A stretch of 64,000 nucleotides of DNA from Gilvimarinus chinensis DSM 19667 (lineage in GTDB: Bacteria; Pseudomonadota; Gammaproteobacteria; Pseudomonadales; Cellvibrionaceae). Shown here piece after piece: positions 46,473 to 54,858 of this stretch. The first letter of the stretch is position 1; the number at the start of each line of letters is the position of its first letter. The DNA is taken from positions 953,955-1,017,954 of the forward strand of contig NZ_KB898706.1 in assembly GCF_000377745.1 (NCBI RefSeq), in the 5' to 3' direction. The notes below the pieces were generated by a model that had not been told where the DNA came from, did no database searches, and was given only the letters and a program-made list of their open reading frames with translations. The translations under genes and the position numbers were made by a program.

Positions 46473-47354
46473 GTGTTTGAAAAATATAGGGTTAAAAGTA
46501 GTGTGCATCGGTTGATTTTCCTGCTTTCAATGTCGATCTCTTTAAATGCCATGGCGCTTGAGCTCAATTACTGGGGAGGTGTCCCTGGACGGGTTGATTA
46601 TGAATTGGCCGTTCTGCGTGCCGCATTAGAAGAAAGTCAATCGAGTGATGTGGTGCAAGTGAATTTGGTTAAGCGATCGTTGGGTAGCTTGCGGGGGCGT
46701 CAAGAGGTGGCTCGGGGAGAGTTGGTCAATGTTTACGCGTCGGGGTATCGAGTTGACGAGCTTGTATCTGGCGGACAGTTGATAGCGCTTCCAGTACCGG
46801 TGCTAAATGGATTACTTGGGTATCGTCAGCTGTTAATTAAACGCGATAACTTTGATAACTATAAACGTATTACCACCTTGGCGCAGTTGCAGCAGCTTAC
46901 AATAGGTCAGGGAAGTGGCTGGCTTGATGTGCAAGTGTATGAGTTTAACCAGGTGCCTGTAGATGACAGTGGCCGGTATGGTGTTTTGCTTGGCATGCTC
47001 GCGAGAGGGCGCTTTGATGCTTTGGCTCTGGCGATTATAGAAGCTGAGCCTGTTCTTGCTGGCAGTGGGTTCAGCCAAGCGCTCGTAGTTCTCCCCAATC
47101 TGGTGGTTTATTATCCTCAGCCATTGATTTTTTATGTCAGTGGTAATGCGCCGCAGTTGGCGAAAAAGCTGCAGGCAGGGATGGCATTGCTACAAAGCTC
47201 TGGTAAATTGGAAGAATTGTTTCAGCAACATTTCGCAAGTACCTTGGCCCGGCTACGCAAGGGTACACACAAGGTGATTGTGCTAGAGCACCCTCAGTCT
47301 GAACTTACATTGGGGTTGGATAAGCCACTGTTTATGCCTTCAAACACAGAGTAG
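46473..47354 (+). CDS. Periplasmic substrate-binding-like protein (PBP2 fold, amino-acid type)
   Basis: A 293-residue protein with a signal peptide ending near 'SLNAMALE'. The mature part has the look of type 2 periplasmic binding proteins: 'TTLAQLQQLTIGQGSGWLDVQVY' with following 'GRYGVLLGMLARGRFDALAL' and a late 'LIFYVSGNAPQLAKKLQAGM' are typical hinge and lobe elements. No transporter genes are adjacent, so it may instead be a sensor or orphan binding protein. The GTG start at 46473 is uncertain; GTG at 46503 would also give a good signal peptide. Confidence 0.7.
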   Translation: MFEKYRVKSSVHRLIFLLSMSISLNAMALELNYWGGVPGRVDYELAVLRAALEESQSSDVVQVNLVKRSLGSLRGRQEVARGELVNVYASGYRVDELVSGGQLIALPVPVLNGLLGYRQLLIKRDNFDNYKRITTLAQLQQLTIGQGSGWLDVQVYEFNQVPVDDSGRYGVLLGMLARGRFDALALAIIEAEPVLAGSGFSQALVVLPNLVVYYPQPLIFYVSGNAPQLAKKLQAGMALLQSSGKLEELFQQHFASTLARLRKGTHKVIVLEHPQSELTLGLDKPLFMPSNTE

Positions 47355-47465
47355 TTTGTACCGCTGATCTCAGGCTATATTTCAGTAAAGCGCGAAGTTT
47401 GTGCTTTACTGAAATCGCATTAGTACTCTTTAACCGTCACGGAATTTCTTCGGGTAAACATCAAT

Positions 47466-48758
47466 ATGAAAAAGTGGATTTTATTATTTTTGCTGGTCGT
47501 AAGCAGCTATCTGTTACTGACTTTTTATGCTGGTATTGAGGCCGAACGGAGCATTAAGCAGCAACTGACGCTTTACAATACACAAGCTGGGGCGGATCAG
47601 TTGCGTCTTTCCTTAAGTGAATATCAACGGGGCTTTTTTAAGAGTCAGTTGAAAGTGGTGGTGGATGAAGCAACTGAGGCGCAGCCGCTGGCTGATCGGC
47701 TAGGTGCTGATATTGTGCTTTGGCACGGTCCCTTCACTTTTGCTGAGGGGTTTAAACCGGGTTGGTTCTACGCTACCGGTACCTTAGAGCCAGAGTTGAA
47801 AAATGCCGGGCACCAACAGAGGTTCGAGCGCGCTTTTGCTCAAGGTTTGGGGCCGCTGAATTTATGGGGTCAGTTTAATGGGGCTTATCAGTTTGATTGG
47901 CACATACCTCTTATTCATTACCATGAATCAGGCATATCACTGCGCATGGAGCCATCACATATACGTATGGACGGTACGTTTAACTCCTTGGATGCCCAGC
48001 AACGAATGAGCCTTGGTGCATTTAAAGCCGAGTGGGATGATGTGGATGTGGCAATTTCACCCTCATTGTTAACGGCCGAAGTGAGCTTTGTTGCTGAGGA
48101 TATTCCCCTGACCAATATCAATCTGAACGTGGCTGAGGTTGTGGTCGATGGGCCTTATAAAGCCCGGCTTCAGGGTATTGAATATCTGCAAATGCAGAAG
48201 CTGGTTAACGAGAAAGTTGATACTCGTGTAGAGCTAAACCTACTTGATGCTGAAAGTTTTATTAACTTCACACAGCTGTCTTTGGCTTTTTCCTTACGCC
48301 AGGTCAAGCTTGATGCGATTCGAGCCTGGGCCGCGTTTTCATCCGACGCTGCAAACGCTCTTCCGAAAGCACAATTGCAAGCTCAAGCACTAAAGGCTGC
48401 TCGTTTATTGTTGCACCCAGATGCAGAAGCAGAGTTCGATATGGCGGTGACACTGGCCCGTGGAAATGTGGCCGCCAGCGCCAAGCTGACGTCACAGCAG
48501 GTGCCCATCACGTCCTCAATGCAGTCATCAACCCCTTACGATCTCATAAAACTCTTAAAAGGACATGGAGAGGTGGTAGTGGCTGAAGAGGTATTGACTC
48601 GTTCTCCTCTATTTTTCTTTATGGCAGAGCTGATAGCCACTTATATGCACCTTGCCCCCCCCAATTATGTCATGAAGGCAACATTAGATAATGGCGATTT
48701 AAAGGTGAATGGGCAGCTGGTCCCCCTCACTGCGTTGTTGCCAGAGGGTTATTGGTAG
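47466..48758 (+). CDS. DUF945 (YdgA-like) family protein
   Basis: A 430-residue protein with an N-terminal membrane anchor ('WILLFLLVVSSYLLLTFYAGI') followed by 'LSLSEYQRGFFKSQLKVVV', the typical beginning of YdgA-like DUF945 proteins. The long remainder is predicted periplasmic and rich in beta strands. Function is unknown. A Spy/CpxP-like gene follows 85 bases later. Confidence 0.8.
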   Translation: MKKWILLFLLVVSSYLLLTFYAGIEAERSIKQQLTLYNTQAGADQLRLSLSEYQRGFFKSQLKVVVDEATEAQPLADRLGADIVLWHGPFTFAEGFKPGWFYATGTLEPELKNAGHQQRFERAFAQGLGPLNLWGQFNGAYQFDWHIPLIHYHESGISLRMEPSHIRMDGTFNSLDAQQRMSLGAFKAEWDDVDVAISPSLLTAEVSFVAEDIPLTNINLNVAEVVVDGPYKARLQGIEYLQMQKLVNEKVDTRVELNLLDAESFINFTQLSLAFSLRQVKLDAIRAWAAFSSDAANALPKAQLQAQALKAARLLLHPDAEAEFDMAVTLARGNVAASAKLTSQQVPITSSMQSSTPYDLIKLLKGHGEVVVAEEVLTRSPLFFFMAELIATYMHLAPPNYVMKATLDNGDLKVNGQLVPLTALLPEGYW

Positions 48759-48843
48759 GGTTTTCATTTGTTTACGCATTGCGACAGAGGTTTTCAATGG
48801 TTGGGTTATTCTGAGACTGTCCTTAATGACAGGAGATAAACCA

Positions 48844-49278
48844 ATGAAAAAACTTGTTTCTACTTTAGTTCTTTGCGCAGTCGTGGCCACCCCCTTTGCG
48901 GTACACGCGGAGCGTGGTGAGCGTCCAAAGCATGGCCCCGAATACACTTTTTTACTGCATGAACGAATGGCTGAAAAAATTGCTCTGACGGATGAGCAGC
49001 GTAGCCAAATCCAGGTGTTGGTGGAAAATCATCAGGCGGTGTTTCCACAAGATAAAGAAACCCGAAAGTCACAGCGTGAAGCTATGCAAGCCATTGTTGA
49101 CGCTGATGATTTCGATGAGGCAGCGGCACGTTCTTTACTTGAGCAGGGCGTGGAGCAAAAGGTCGCTGAGTTAAAGCTGCGCCATGACATTGGCCAAGTG
49201 CTTAGCGATGAGCAAAAAGCACTTTTAGAACAAATGAAAGAGCGAGGAAAAAAGCGTGCAAAAGATAAGCGACGTTAA
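48844..49278 (+). CDS. Spy/CpxP-like periplasmic protein
   Basis: A 144-residue protein with a signal peptide (cleavage near 'FAVHAE'). Two LTxxQ-like motifs are visible, 'LTDEQRSQIQ' and 'LSDEQKALLEQ', within an alpha-helical, highly charged protein. Spy and CpxP are periplasmic chaperones; CpxP inhibits the sensor CpxA. Here it converges with the cpxAR-like operon across a shared terminator, supporting a CpxP-type role. GGAG lies before the ATG. Confidence 0.85.
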   Translation: MKKLVSTLVLCAVVATPFAVHAERGERPKHGPEYTFLLHERMAEKIALTDEQRSQIQVLVENHQAVFPQDKETRKSQREAMQAIVDADDFDEAAARSLLEQGVEQKVAELKLRHDIGQVLSDEQKALLEQMKERGKKRAKDKRR

Positions 49279-49298
49279 TAGCGTTGGTTAGGGCTGTA

Positions 49299-49328
49299 AA
49301 AAAAATGGCGCAAAAGCGCCATTTTTTT
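49299..49328. terminator. Bidirectional terminator between the Spy/CpxP-like gene and the cpxA-like gene
   Basis: Stem AAAAAATGGCGC/GCGCCATTTTTT with loop AAAA. T-runs are present on both strands, so it serves both convergent genes. Confidence 0.9.
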
Positions 49329-49364
49329 CGCCTGTTATTGGTTGTAATAACACACCCTGTCAGT

Positions 49365-50672
49365 TTAATTGTGAAGGGTAAACTTCAAGCCGCCAAGTGT
49401 TGAGTGTTCTACACGAATATGCAGACGCTGTGCTTGCGCCGCTGCTTGTACAATGGCAAGGCCTAGCCCAATGTTCCCGCCATGGGGTCTTGCGCTATCG
49501 CCCCTGAAAAAAGGTTCAAATAACTTGCCGAGCTGCTCTTCGGGTACGCCAGGTCCATTGTCCTCTACTGTTAACTGCCAGTGATGGGCGTCACCCGTTA
49601 GAGTCAGTTGAACAGCCTCAGCATAGCGTGTGGCGTTTGCCAACAGGTTATCGAGAATACGCTGAATTAAACGTGGTTTTGCACGGCAGCTCAACTGGTC
49701 TGGGCCTTGATAATTGAGTTTCTTATCGGGCATTTGAAAACGCCAGTCTTCCACCGCAGATTGAACCAGCTCTGACAGGTTGGCGGGAGAGAAATCCTCC
49801 TGGTAAGCGGAACCCTCTAAGCGGGCCAAAGTGAGTACTTGTTCGATTAAATGTTCAAGCGTGTCGCACTCTTTTTCAATGCGGCTGGTGTAAGAGTTTT
49901 CTTGTTGATCTGCCAATAAACCCGCCGCCAGTTTTAACCGAGTAAGTGGCGAGCGTAATTCGTGAGACACGTCGGCTAACAGTCTCTGTTGGTTGGTCAT
50001 GGCCATATTGAGTTTCTCGGCCATGTCGTTAAATTCCTGCCCTAACTCACCCAGTTCACCTTTGATGGGGGCAACTCTTACACTTAAGTCACCATCACCT
50101 AGCCGACGTGCCGCACGACTTAGCTGGCGAACAGGGCGACTAAGCCAGCGCGCCAGAATAAGCGATAACGCTAGTACCAGTATTGAGGATGTCAATAAAC
50201 GCCAATGGGGTGAGTCGTGTAATATTTGTTTCCAAGGGGGCACTGCTCGAGGCGGCATTAGCCAAATAGCGGTTACGCTGCCTTCTGCTGTACTAATATC
50301 AAATGGACCAAGTGCTACCAGGCCTGGGCGAATCTCCATTGCACTGAGGTTTGGAGCTTCAAGCAGTGGGCGAAGACGCCAATACAGTCGTCGGTCGGGA
50401 AAGGGTTTTTTATCATTGGGGTCAAGGAGGATAAGATCTTTGCCCGCGCGACTACGACGTAGTCGGTCAATACTTGTGTAGTCGCGTTTATCTAACAGGT
50501 GTTGCAGCTTTGTGAACTGATCTTTCTCTCTTTCCAGCAGAGGCCGTGGCTCGATTCGCTCTTCAAGGTAACGCCCAAGAAAAAAATTTGCTACTAGAAC
50601 GAGCGTTAAGGAAAGCCAGAACCACAGAAAAAGTCGACCTGCAAACCCCGTCAGAAAATCCCTTATTCTCAT
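49365..50672 (-). CDS. cpxA: Sensor histidine kinase, CpxA-like
   Basis: A 435-residue sensor. Two membrane helices (about 10-30 and 155-175) flank a periplasmic domain of about 125 residues; then HAMP, HisKA with 'LADVSHELRSPLTRLKL', and ATPase motifs 'NLLANATRYA', 'VEDNGPGVP' and 'GLGLAIV'. In E. coli, CpxA senses envelope protein misfolding. Its ATG overlaps the cpxR stop by four bases, and a CpxP-like protein gene lies next door; both support the assignment, although the periplasmic domain is divergent. Confidence 0.88.
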   Translation of the reverse strand: MRIRDFLTGFAGRLFLWFWLSLTLVLVANFFLGRYLEERIEPRPLLEREKDQFTKLQHLLDKRDYTSIDRLRRSRAGKDLILLDPNDKKPFPDRRLYWRLRPLLEAPNLSAMEIRPGLVALGPFDISTAEGSVTAIWLMPPRAVPPWKQILHDSPHWRLLTSSILVLALSLILARWLSRPVRQLSRAARRLGDGDLSVRVAPIKGELGELGQEFNDMAEKLNMAMTNQQRLLADVSHELRSPLTRLKLAAGLLADQQENSYTSRIEKECDTLEHLIEQVLTLARLEGSAYQEDFSPANLSELVQSAVEDWRFQMPDKKLNYQGPDQLSCRAKPRLIQRILDNLLANATRYAEAVQLTLTGDAHHWQLTVEDNGPGVPEEQLGKLFEPFFRGDSARPHGGNIGLGLAIVQAAAQAQRLHIRVEHSTLGGLKFTLHN

Positions 50673-51334
50673 GGGTTAACCAAGAGTTGATAACCAGAGC
50701 CCCGTACAGTTTTGATGGTGTCGGTAGGATTAATATCGGCCATTTTTTTGCGAATATGGGAAATATGAATATCGATATGACGATCAAACTGTTGCAGTCG
50801 GCGGCCAAACGCCTGCTGGCAAATGTCGTCTTTTGATACGATTTCCCCCGGGGTTTCGTACAGAACCGATAGCACGCGAAACTCGGCAGCGGTTAAATCT
50901 AGTGGCTCACCGTAAAAGCTGGCCTCTAGGCGCTCGGGCGTTAACTGTAGGGTGCTGTTATCATTTTGTGGTGGATTCAGCCTGCGTAAAATGGCCTGGA
51001 TACGAGCCACCAACTCACGATGAGAAAAAGGCTTGGCAACATAGTCATCTGCCCCCAGCTCTAACCCCAGCACGCGATCTATTTCATCGCCTCGCGCTGT
51101 CAGCATCAGAACGGGAACATGGGATTTTTGGCGTAACTGTTTTAGCACATCAAAGCCGTTTAATTCAGGCATCATGACATCCAGCAAGACCAAGTCTGGT
51201 TTTTTCGTTAAAACCGCTTCTAAACCCTCACGACCATCATGACTGCATGCTACCTCGTACCCATGTTGGCTAAGGTACTCTTGCAAAAGTTCGCCTAAGT
51301 CTTTGTCGTCATCGATAATTTGGATGTGTGTCAT
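50669..51334 (-). CDS. cpxR: Response regulator, CpxR-like (OmpR family)
   Basis: A 221-residue regulator. The receiver ('LVLLDVMMPELNG', 'MLTARGDEIDRVLGLELGADDY' region) closely follows CpxR, and the winged-helix domain contains 'RRLQQFDRHIDIHISHIRKKM', the CpxR/RstA form. Phosphorylated CpxR binds GTAAA repeats. Such a repeat lies about 40 bases before this gene, so it probably activates itself. Confidence 0.92.
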   Translation of the reverse strand: MTHIQIIDDDKDLGELLQEYLSQHGYEVACSHDGREGLEAVLTKKPDLVLLDVMMPELNGFDVLKQLRQKSHVPVLMLTARGDEIDRVLGLELGADDYVAKPFSHRELVARIQAILRRLNPPQNDNSTLQLTPERLEASFYGEPLDLTAAEFRVLSVLYETPGEIVSKDDICQQAFGRRLQQFDRHIDIHISHIRKKMADINPTDTIKTVRGSGYQLLVNP

Positions 51335-51373
51335 ACTTTTATTTTATTGCTTTTAGCCGTGAAAACACGATGG

Positions 51374-51388
51374 TTTACCTTAGTTTAC
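51374..51388 (-). promoter_or_regulatory. CpxR box upstream of cpxR
   Basis: On the minus strand the sequence GTAAACTAAGGTAAA gives GTAAA-N5-GTAAA, the exact CpxR consensus. Its near edge is 39 bases before the cpxR start codon. Confidence 0.85.
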
Positions 51389-51406
51389 CTGTAGCTTACT
51401 GAGCAT

Positions 51407-51430
51407 AAAAAAAGGGGCCGTAGCCCCTTT
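51407..51430 (-). terminator. Rho-independent terminator of the mscS-like gene
   Basis: Stem AAAGGGGC/GCCCCTTT with loop CGTA; on the minus strand it is followed by a seven-base T-run (51407-51413). It lies just after the mscS-like stop. Confidence 0.88.
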
Positions 51431-51440
51431 GTCGTTTGTG

Positions 51441-52280
51441 TTATGCCACCTGATCGTTGGCTGGCTTGTCCATGTGTACATCCATCTGGGGGAAGGGAAT
51501 AGATATACCGTTCTCGTCAAAGGCCAGTTTGATGTTTTCGGTTAAATCGAATTTAACGCCCCAATAATCGGCGCTGTTAACCCACGGGCGGACCACAAAG
51601 TTCACGCTGGAATCTGCCAGCTCACTTACAGCGATTTGTGGTGCAGGATCGGCCAATACACGGCCATCGGCTTTTACTACGCGCTCCATGATTTCTTTGG
51701 CTTTTTTAATGTCATCGTCATAGCTGATACCAAAAACCAAGTCAACGCGACGTGTAGGCAGAGCAGAGTAGTTGGTGATGTTGCCCGAGTAGATGGCACC
51801 GTTGGGTACGATAATCTCTTTGTTGTCTGGGCTGTTGAGCGTGGTGGTAAATATGCCAATGGTTTTCACTACGCCTGCGGTTCCTCCGGCCTCAATGTAA
51901 TCGCCAGCAGTAAAGGGGCGAAACACCAACAGTAAAAAACCAGAGGCAAAGTTTTGCAATGATCCTTGCAAGGCCAAACCAATAGCCAGACCAGCGGCAC
52001 CGATTAATGCGATAAGAGAGGTGGTATCAACGCCAAGCTGATCCAGTGCGGCAATAATAACCACAATCAGCAGCAGCGCGTTGGCGATTGCCTGAATAAA
52101 CTCAACTAAGATGTTATCCAGATTGGTGCGCTTTAGCAGTTTGCCAATAATTCCGACTAAAATCTTGACGACTATTTTACCGACAATGAAAATCAGTAGC
52201 GCGGTGACGATATTGATACCCCAGGGAATCACATGATTCTGGGCAAATTCGTTCATCTCGTCTTGGCTAAAATCGAACAT
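51441..52280 (-). CDS. mscS: Small-conductance mechanosensitive channel, MscS family
   Basis: A 279-residue channel. Three N-terminal helices end in the pore-lining TM3 'LIALIGAAGLAIGLALQGSLQNFASG', written in two parts 'GAAGLAIGLALQG' and 'SLQNFASGFLLL', followed by the beta domain 'FTAGDYIEAGGTAGVV' and a cytoplasmic cage. It opens under membrane tension to release solutes in osmotic downshock. It lies 159 bases downstream of rnfE on the same strand and probably has its own promoter. Confidence 0.94.
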   Translation of the reverse strand: MFDFSQDEMNEFAQNHVIPWGINIVTALLIFIVGKIVVKILVGIIGKLLKRTNLDNILVEFIQAIANALLLIVVIIAALDQLGVDTTSLIALIGAAGLAIGLALQGSLQNFASGFLLLVFRPFTAGDYIEAGGTAGVVKTIGIFTTTLNSPDNKEIIVPNGAIYSGNITNYSALPTRRVDLVFGISYDDDIKKAKEIMERVVKADGRVLADPAPQIAVSELADSSVNFVVRPWVNSADYWGVKFDLTENIKLAFDENGISIPFPQMDVHMDKPANDQVA

Positions 52281-52380
52281 AATGCATCCCTCATTTTTTC
52301 TGGACCGAGCACGCGGGGGGTGGCACGGATCGTATGGTAGACCTCACAGGTCGGAGAATAGTGATTATTGCGGCTATTGC

Positions 52381-52409
52381 CGGGCAGCGCAAGCGCGATG
52401 CGCCGCCCG
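52381..52409 (-). other. Hairpin downstream of rnfE
   Basis: CGGGCAGCGC pairs with GCGCCGCCCG with one internal A-C mismatch and a 9-base loop. There is no T-run, so it may stabilise the rnf mRNA end or act as a weak terminator. Confidence 0.4.
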
Positions 52410-52439
52410 TGGGTGTCAGGTGAATAAGCTGGATTTAGC

Positions 52440-53156
52440 TCAGGCAATCTTGCCTGTGGTTCTCACACGTTTGCTGCCTTTTGCAGGCTTTTCTTTCTGC
52501 GCGGCTGCGCGGGCCTCAAGGTTTTTATCCACGACGTTCTTCAAGGCGATTAAAAAGCCGGTAATGATAAAAGCGCCGGGCGGTAAAATAGCCACTAAAA
52601 AGCCGGGGTAGTCGGCAAATAAGGTCAGAGTCCAGCCCCGTGCATTTTCGCCAAACAGTAAGTGCATATTCGCAAACAGTGTGCCTGAACCCAAAATTTC
52701 CCGAATAGCCCCTAGCGTTACCAATACCAGTGTAAAGCCCAACCCCATCATTAAGCCGTCCCACGCGGCAGGCAATACCGGGTTTTTACTGGCGAAGGCG
52801 TCGGCGCGACCGAGAATGGCACAGTTGGTCACGATAAGAGGAATAAAAATGCCGAGAATGGTGTAAAGCTCGTAAGTAAATGCCTGCATTAACAGCTCAA
52901 TGCAGGTGGTGAGCGAGGCGATAATCATCACAAACGCCGGCAGGCGCACGGCATCGCTGACGGATTTGCGAATGAGTGATACCGCAATGTTTGAGCTGAC
53001 CAATACAAGCATGGTTGCCAGCCCAAGGCCCAGAGCATTGACCACTGAGCCCGAAACGGCCAGCAGGGGGCATAACCCCAGTAGCTGCACGAGTGCCGGG
53101 TTGTTGCTCCAGAGTCCTTTCTGGGTAATTTCCTGCCATTGGCTGTTATCGGCCAT
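52440..53156 (-). CDS. rnfE: Rnf complex subunit RnfE
   Basis: A 238-residue membrane protein. '[22 protein letters not shown]' region and '[21 protein letters not shown]' are the RnfE signatures; a basic C-terminal tail of about 25 residues follows the last helix. It is part of the ion-pumping ferredoxin:NAD oxidoreductase. I chose the ATG at 53156, preceded by GGAG, which overlaps the end of rnfG; a start ten codons upstream lacks a site. Confidence 0.94.
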   Translation of the reverse strand: MADNSQWQEITQKGLWSNNPALVQLLGLCPLLAVSGSVVNALGLGLATMLVLVSSNIAVSLIRKSVSDAVRLPAFVMIIASLTTCIELLMQAFTYELYTILGIFIPLIVTNCAILGRADAFASKNPVLPAAWDGLMMGLGFTLVLVTLGAIREILGSGTLFANMHLLFGENARGWTLTLFADYPGFLVAILPPGAFIITGFLIALKNVVDKNLEARAAAQKEKPAKGSKRVRTTGKIA

Positions 53157-53796
53157 TGCTGTCTCCTGCATCGGCTGGAAGTTCAAACAATAGGGTGCGG
53201 TGTTCGGCTACCTGTTGCAATACCCGTTTTACCTGGCCGGTAACGGCGCGCGGGGTAATGGTGGCGCCGGTAAACTGATCGAACACACCGCCATCTTTTT
53301 TCACTTTCCACTTTTCGGTATCGGGGTTGCCAAGGCTTTTATCATTAAAGCTGTAGATCCAATCGCTTTTTGTGGTATCGACTTTATCTCCCAGGCCCGG
53401 AGTTTCTTTATGGGCCAGAGCGCGTACCCCGGCGACGCTGCCATCGCGGTTCACGCCAACAATCAGGCGAATGTCACCACTGTAGCCATCGGGCGCGACG
53501 GCGGGCACAATTACGGCAATAACCCGTCCGTCTTTGCGGGCGCGATGAATCGACTCAGGTGTATCCAAGCCCAGCGCGGGCAACATGGCTGCGGGCGTGG
53601 GCAGGGTGTCGGTTAATAAGTCGTTGTCGACGCGCGAGGCCGGCACTAACTCGTATAAAGCTTTTTCCGCGGCAGCGCGCTCGGCTTCGGTGATACGATC
53701 GCGAGTACTCACGTTGGTAACGGCCAATACCCCGGCTGTTACCAGTGCGAAAAGACCCAGCAGCAAGCTGTTTTTACTGATCGATTTCCCCAGCAT
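53146..53796 (-). CDS. rnfG: Rnf complex subunit RnfG (covalent FMN)
   Basis: A 216-residue protein with one N-terminal helix and a periplasmic domain. '[11 protein letters not shown]' is the flavinylation motif, where the Thr carries FMN. '[15 protein letters not shown]' is another family signature. It passes electrons across the membrane within Rnf. It abuts rnfD with a one-base overlap. Confidence 0.95.
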   Translation of the reverse strand: MLGKSISKNSLLLGLFALVTAGVLAVTNVSTRDRITEAERAAAEKALYELVPASRVDNDLLTDTLPTPAAMLPALGLDTPESIHRARKDGRVIAVIVPAVAPDGYSGDIRLIVGVNRDGSVAGVRALAHKETPGLGDKVDTTKSDWIYSFNDKSLGNPDTEKWKVKKDGGVFDQFTGATITPRAVTGQVKRVLQQVAEHRTLLFELPADAGDSNGR

Positions 53797-54848
53797 TACT
53801 GATCCACCTTGCGGGTTGCCCGTTCACTTTTTTTGTGGCCGTAAGTGCGAGGCAGAGTGTAGTAGTCGATAAACGGTGCGGCAAAATTCAGCAGTAGAAC
53901 CGCGAAGGCGACACCGTCAGGGTAGTTACCCCAGATGCGAATGACATACACGAGAACACCAATCGCCGCGCCGTAAATTAAACGTCCACGGGTACTCACC
54001 GCCGAACTGACAGGGTCGGTGACAATAAAAAACGCCCCGAGCATGGTCGCGCCCGAGAATAAATGAAACAGCACTGAGCCGCCGCTTTGCGAGCTGCCGC
54101 CGTCGTAAAACAAAAAAGCCATCAGCGAGAGTGACGCCAGCATGGCCGCAGGTGCGTGCCAGGTAAAGATACGGCGGTACAGCAGGTAAAGCCCACCCAG
54201 CAAAAAGGCCACATTGGCCCATTCCCAGCCGGCACCCACAAATTGCCCCGCGCTTAATACCGGATCTTGCAAGTACAAAGCATCCAGCATCAGGCTGGAG
54301 TTCTGTTTCACGGTATCAAGTGGGGTGGCGGCGGTGTAACCATCAATAGGAGAGCCCAGCCAGATTAGTTTCAATGCCTCGATTACGCCTGGCGTCTGGC
54401 CGCCAATGTCCTGGGGCGCTGCCCACTGGCTCATCTGCAGTGGGAAGGAAATAAGAAGCACCACATAGGCAACCATGGCGGGGTTAAACGGGTTAAAACC
54501 CATCCCGCCATAGAGTTGTTTAGCGAGAATAATCGCCACCGCGCTGCCCAGTACCACCAGCCACCAGGGGCAGTAGGGGGGCAGGGCAAGCCCTAATAAA
54601 ACGCCAGTCACCAGGGCGCTGCAATCGCGTAGATAAAACCAAACCGGGCGGCTGCGTAATTTCATCACTGCCGCTTCAAACCCGAGGGCGGCGGCACTGG
54701 CTAGCAGTACATTATGCAGGGTTCCCAGGCCAAAAAAGTAAGTGAGCACGGCAAGGCCCGGCAGGGTCGCAAGAACGACATTGCGCATCACCGCACCGGT
54801 GCCAAGAGCCCGGTGGGTATGGGGTGAGGTGATGCGTGTCAGTGCCAT
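53796..54848 (-). CDS. rnfD: Rnf complex subunit RnfD (covalent FMN)
   Basis: A 350-residue membrane protein with about ten helices. 'GGMGFNPFNPAMVAYVVLL' and the flavinylation motif 'LFSGATMLGAFFIVTDPVS' are typical of RnfD/NqrB. It works with RnfG as an electron carrier inside the membrane. The gene starts 10 bases after rnfC. Confidence 0.95.
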   Translation of the reverse strand: MALTRITSPHTHRALGTGAVMRNVVLATLPGLAVLTYFFGLGTLHNVLLASAAALGFEAAVMKLRSRPVWFYLRDCSALVTGVLLGLALPPYCPWWLVVLGSAVAIILAKQLYGGMGFNPFNPAMVAYVVLLISFPLQMSQWAAPQDIGGQTPGVIEALKLIWLGSPIDGYTAATPLDTVKQNSSLMLDALYLQDPVLSAGQFVGAGWEWANVAFLLGGLYLLYRRIFTWHAPAAMLASLSLMAFLFYDGGSSQSGGSVLFHLFSGATMLGAFFIVTDPVSSAVSTRGRLIYGAAIGVLVYVIRIWGNYPDGVAFAVLLLNFAAPFIDYYTLPRTYGHKKSERATRKVDQ

Positions 54849-54858
54849 AGGGTGTTAC

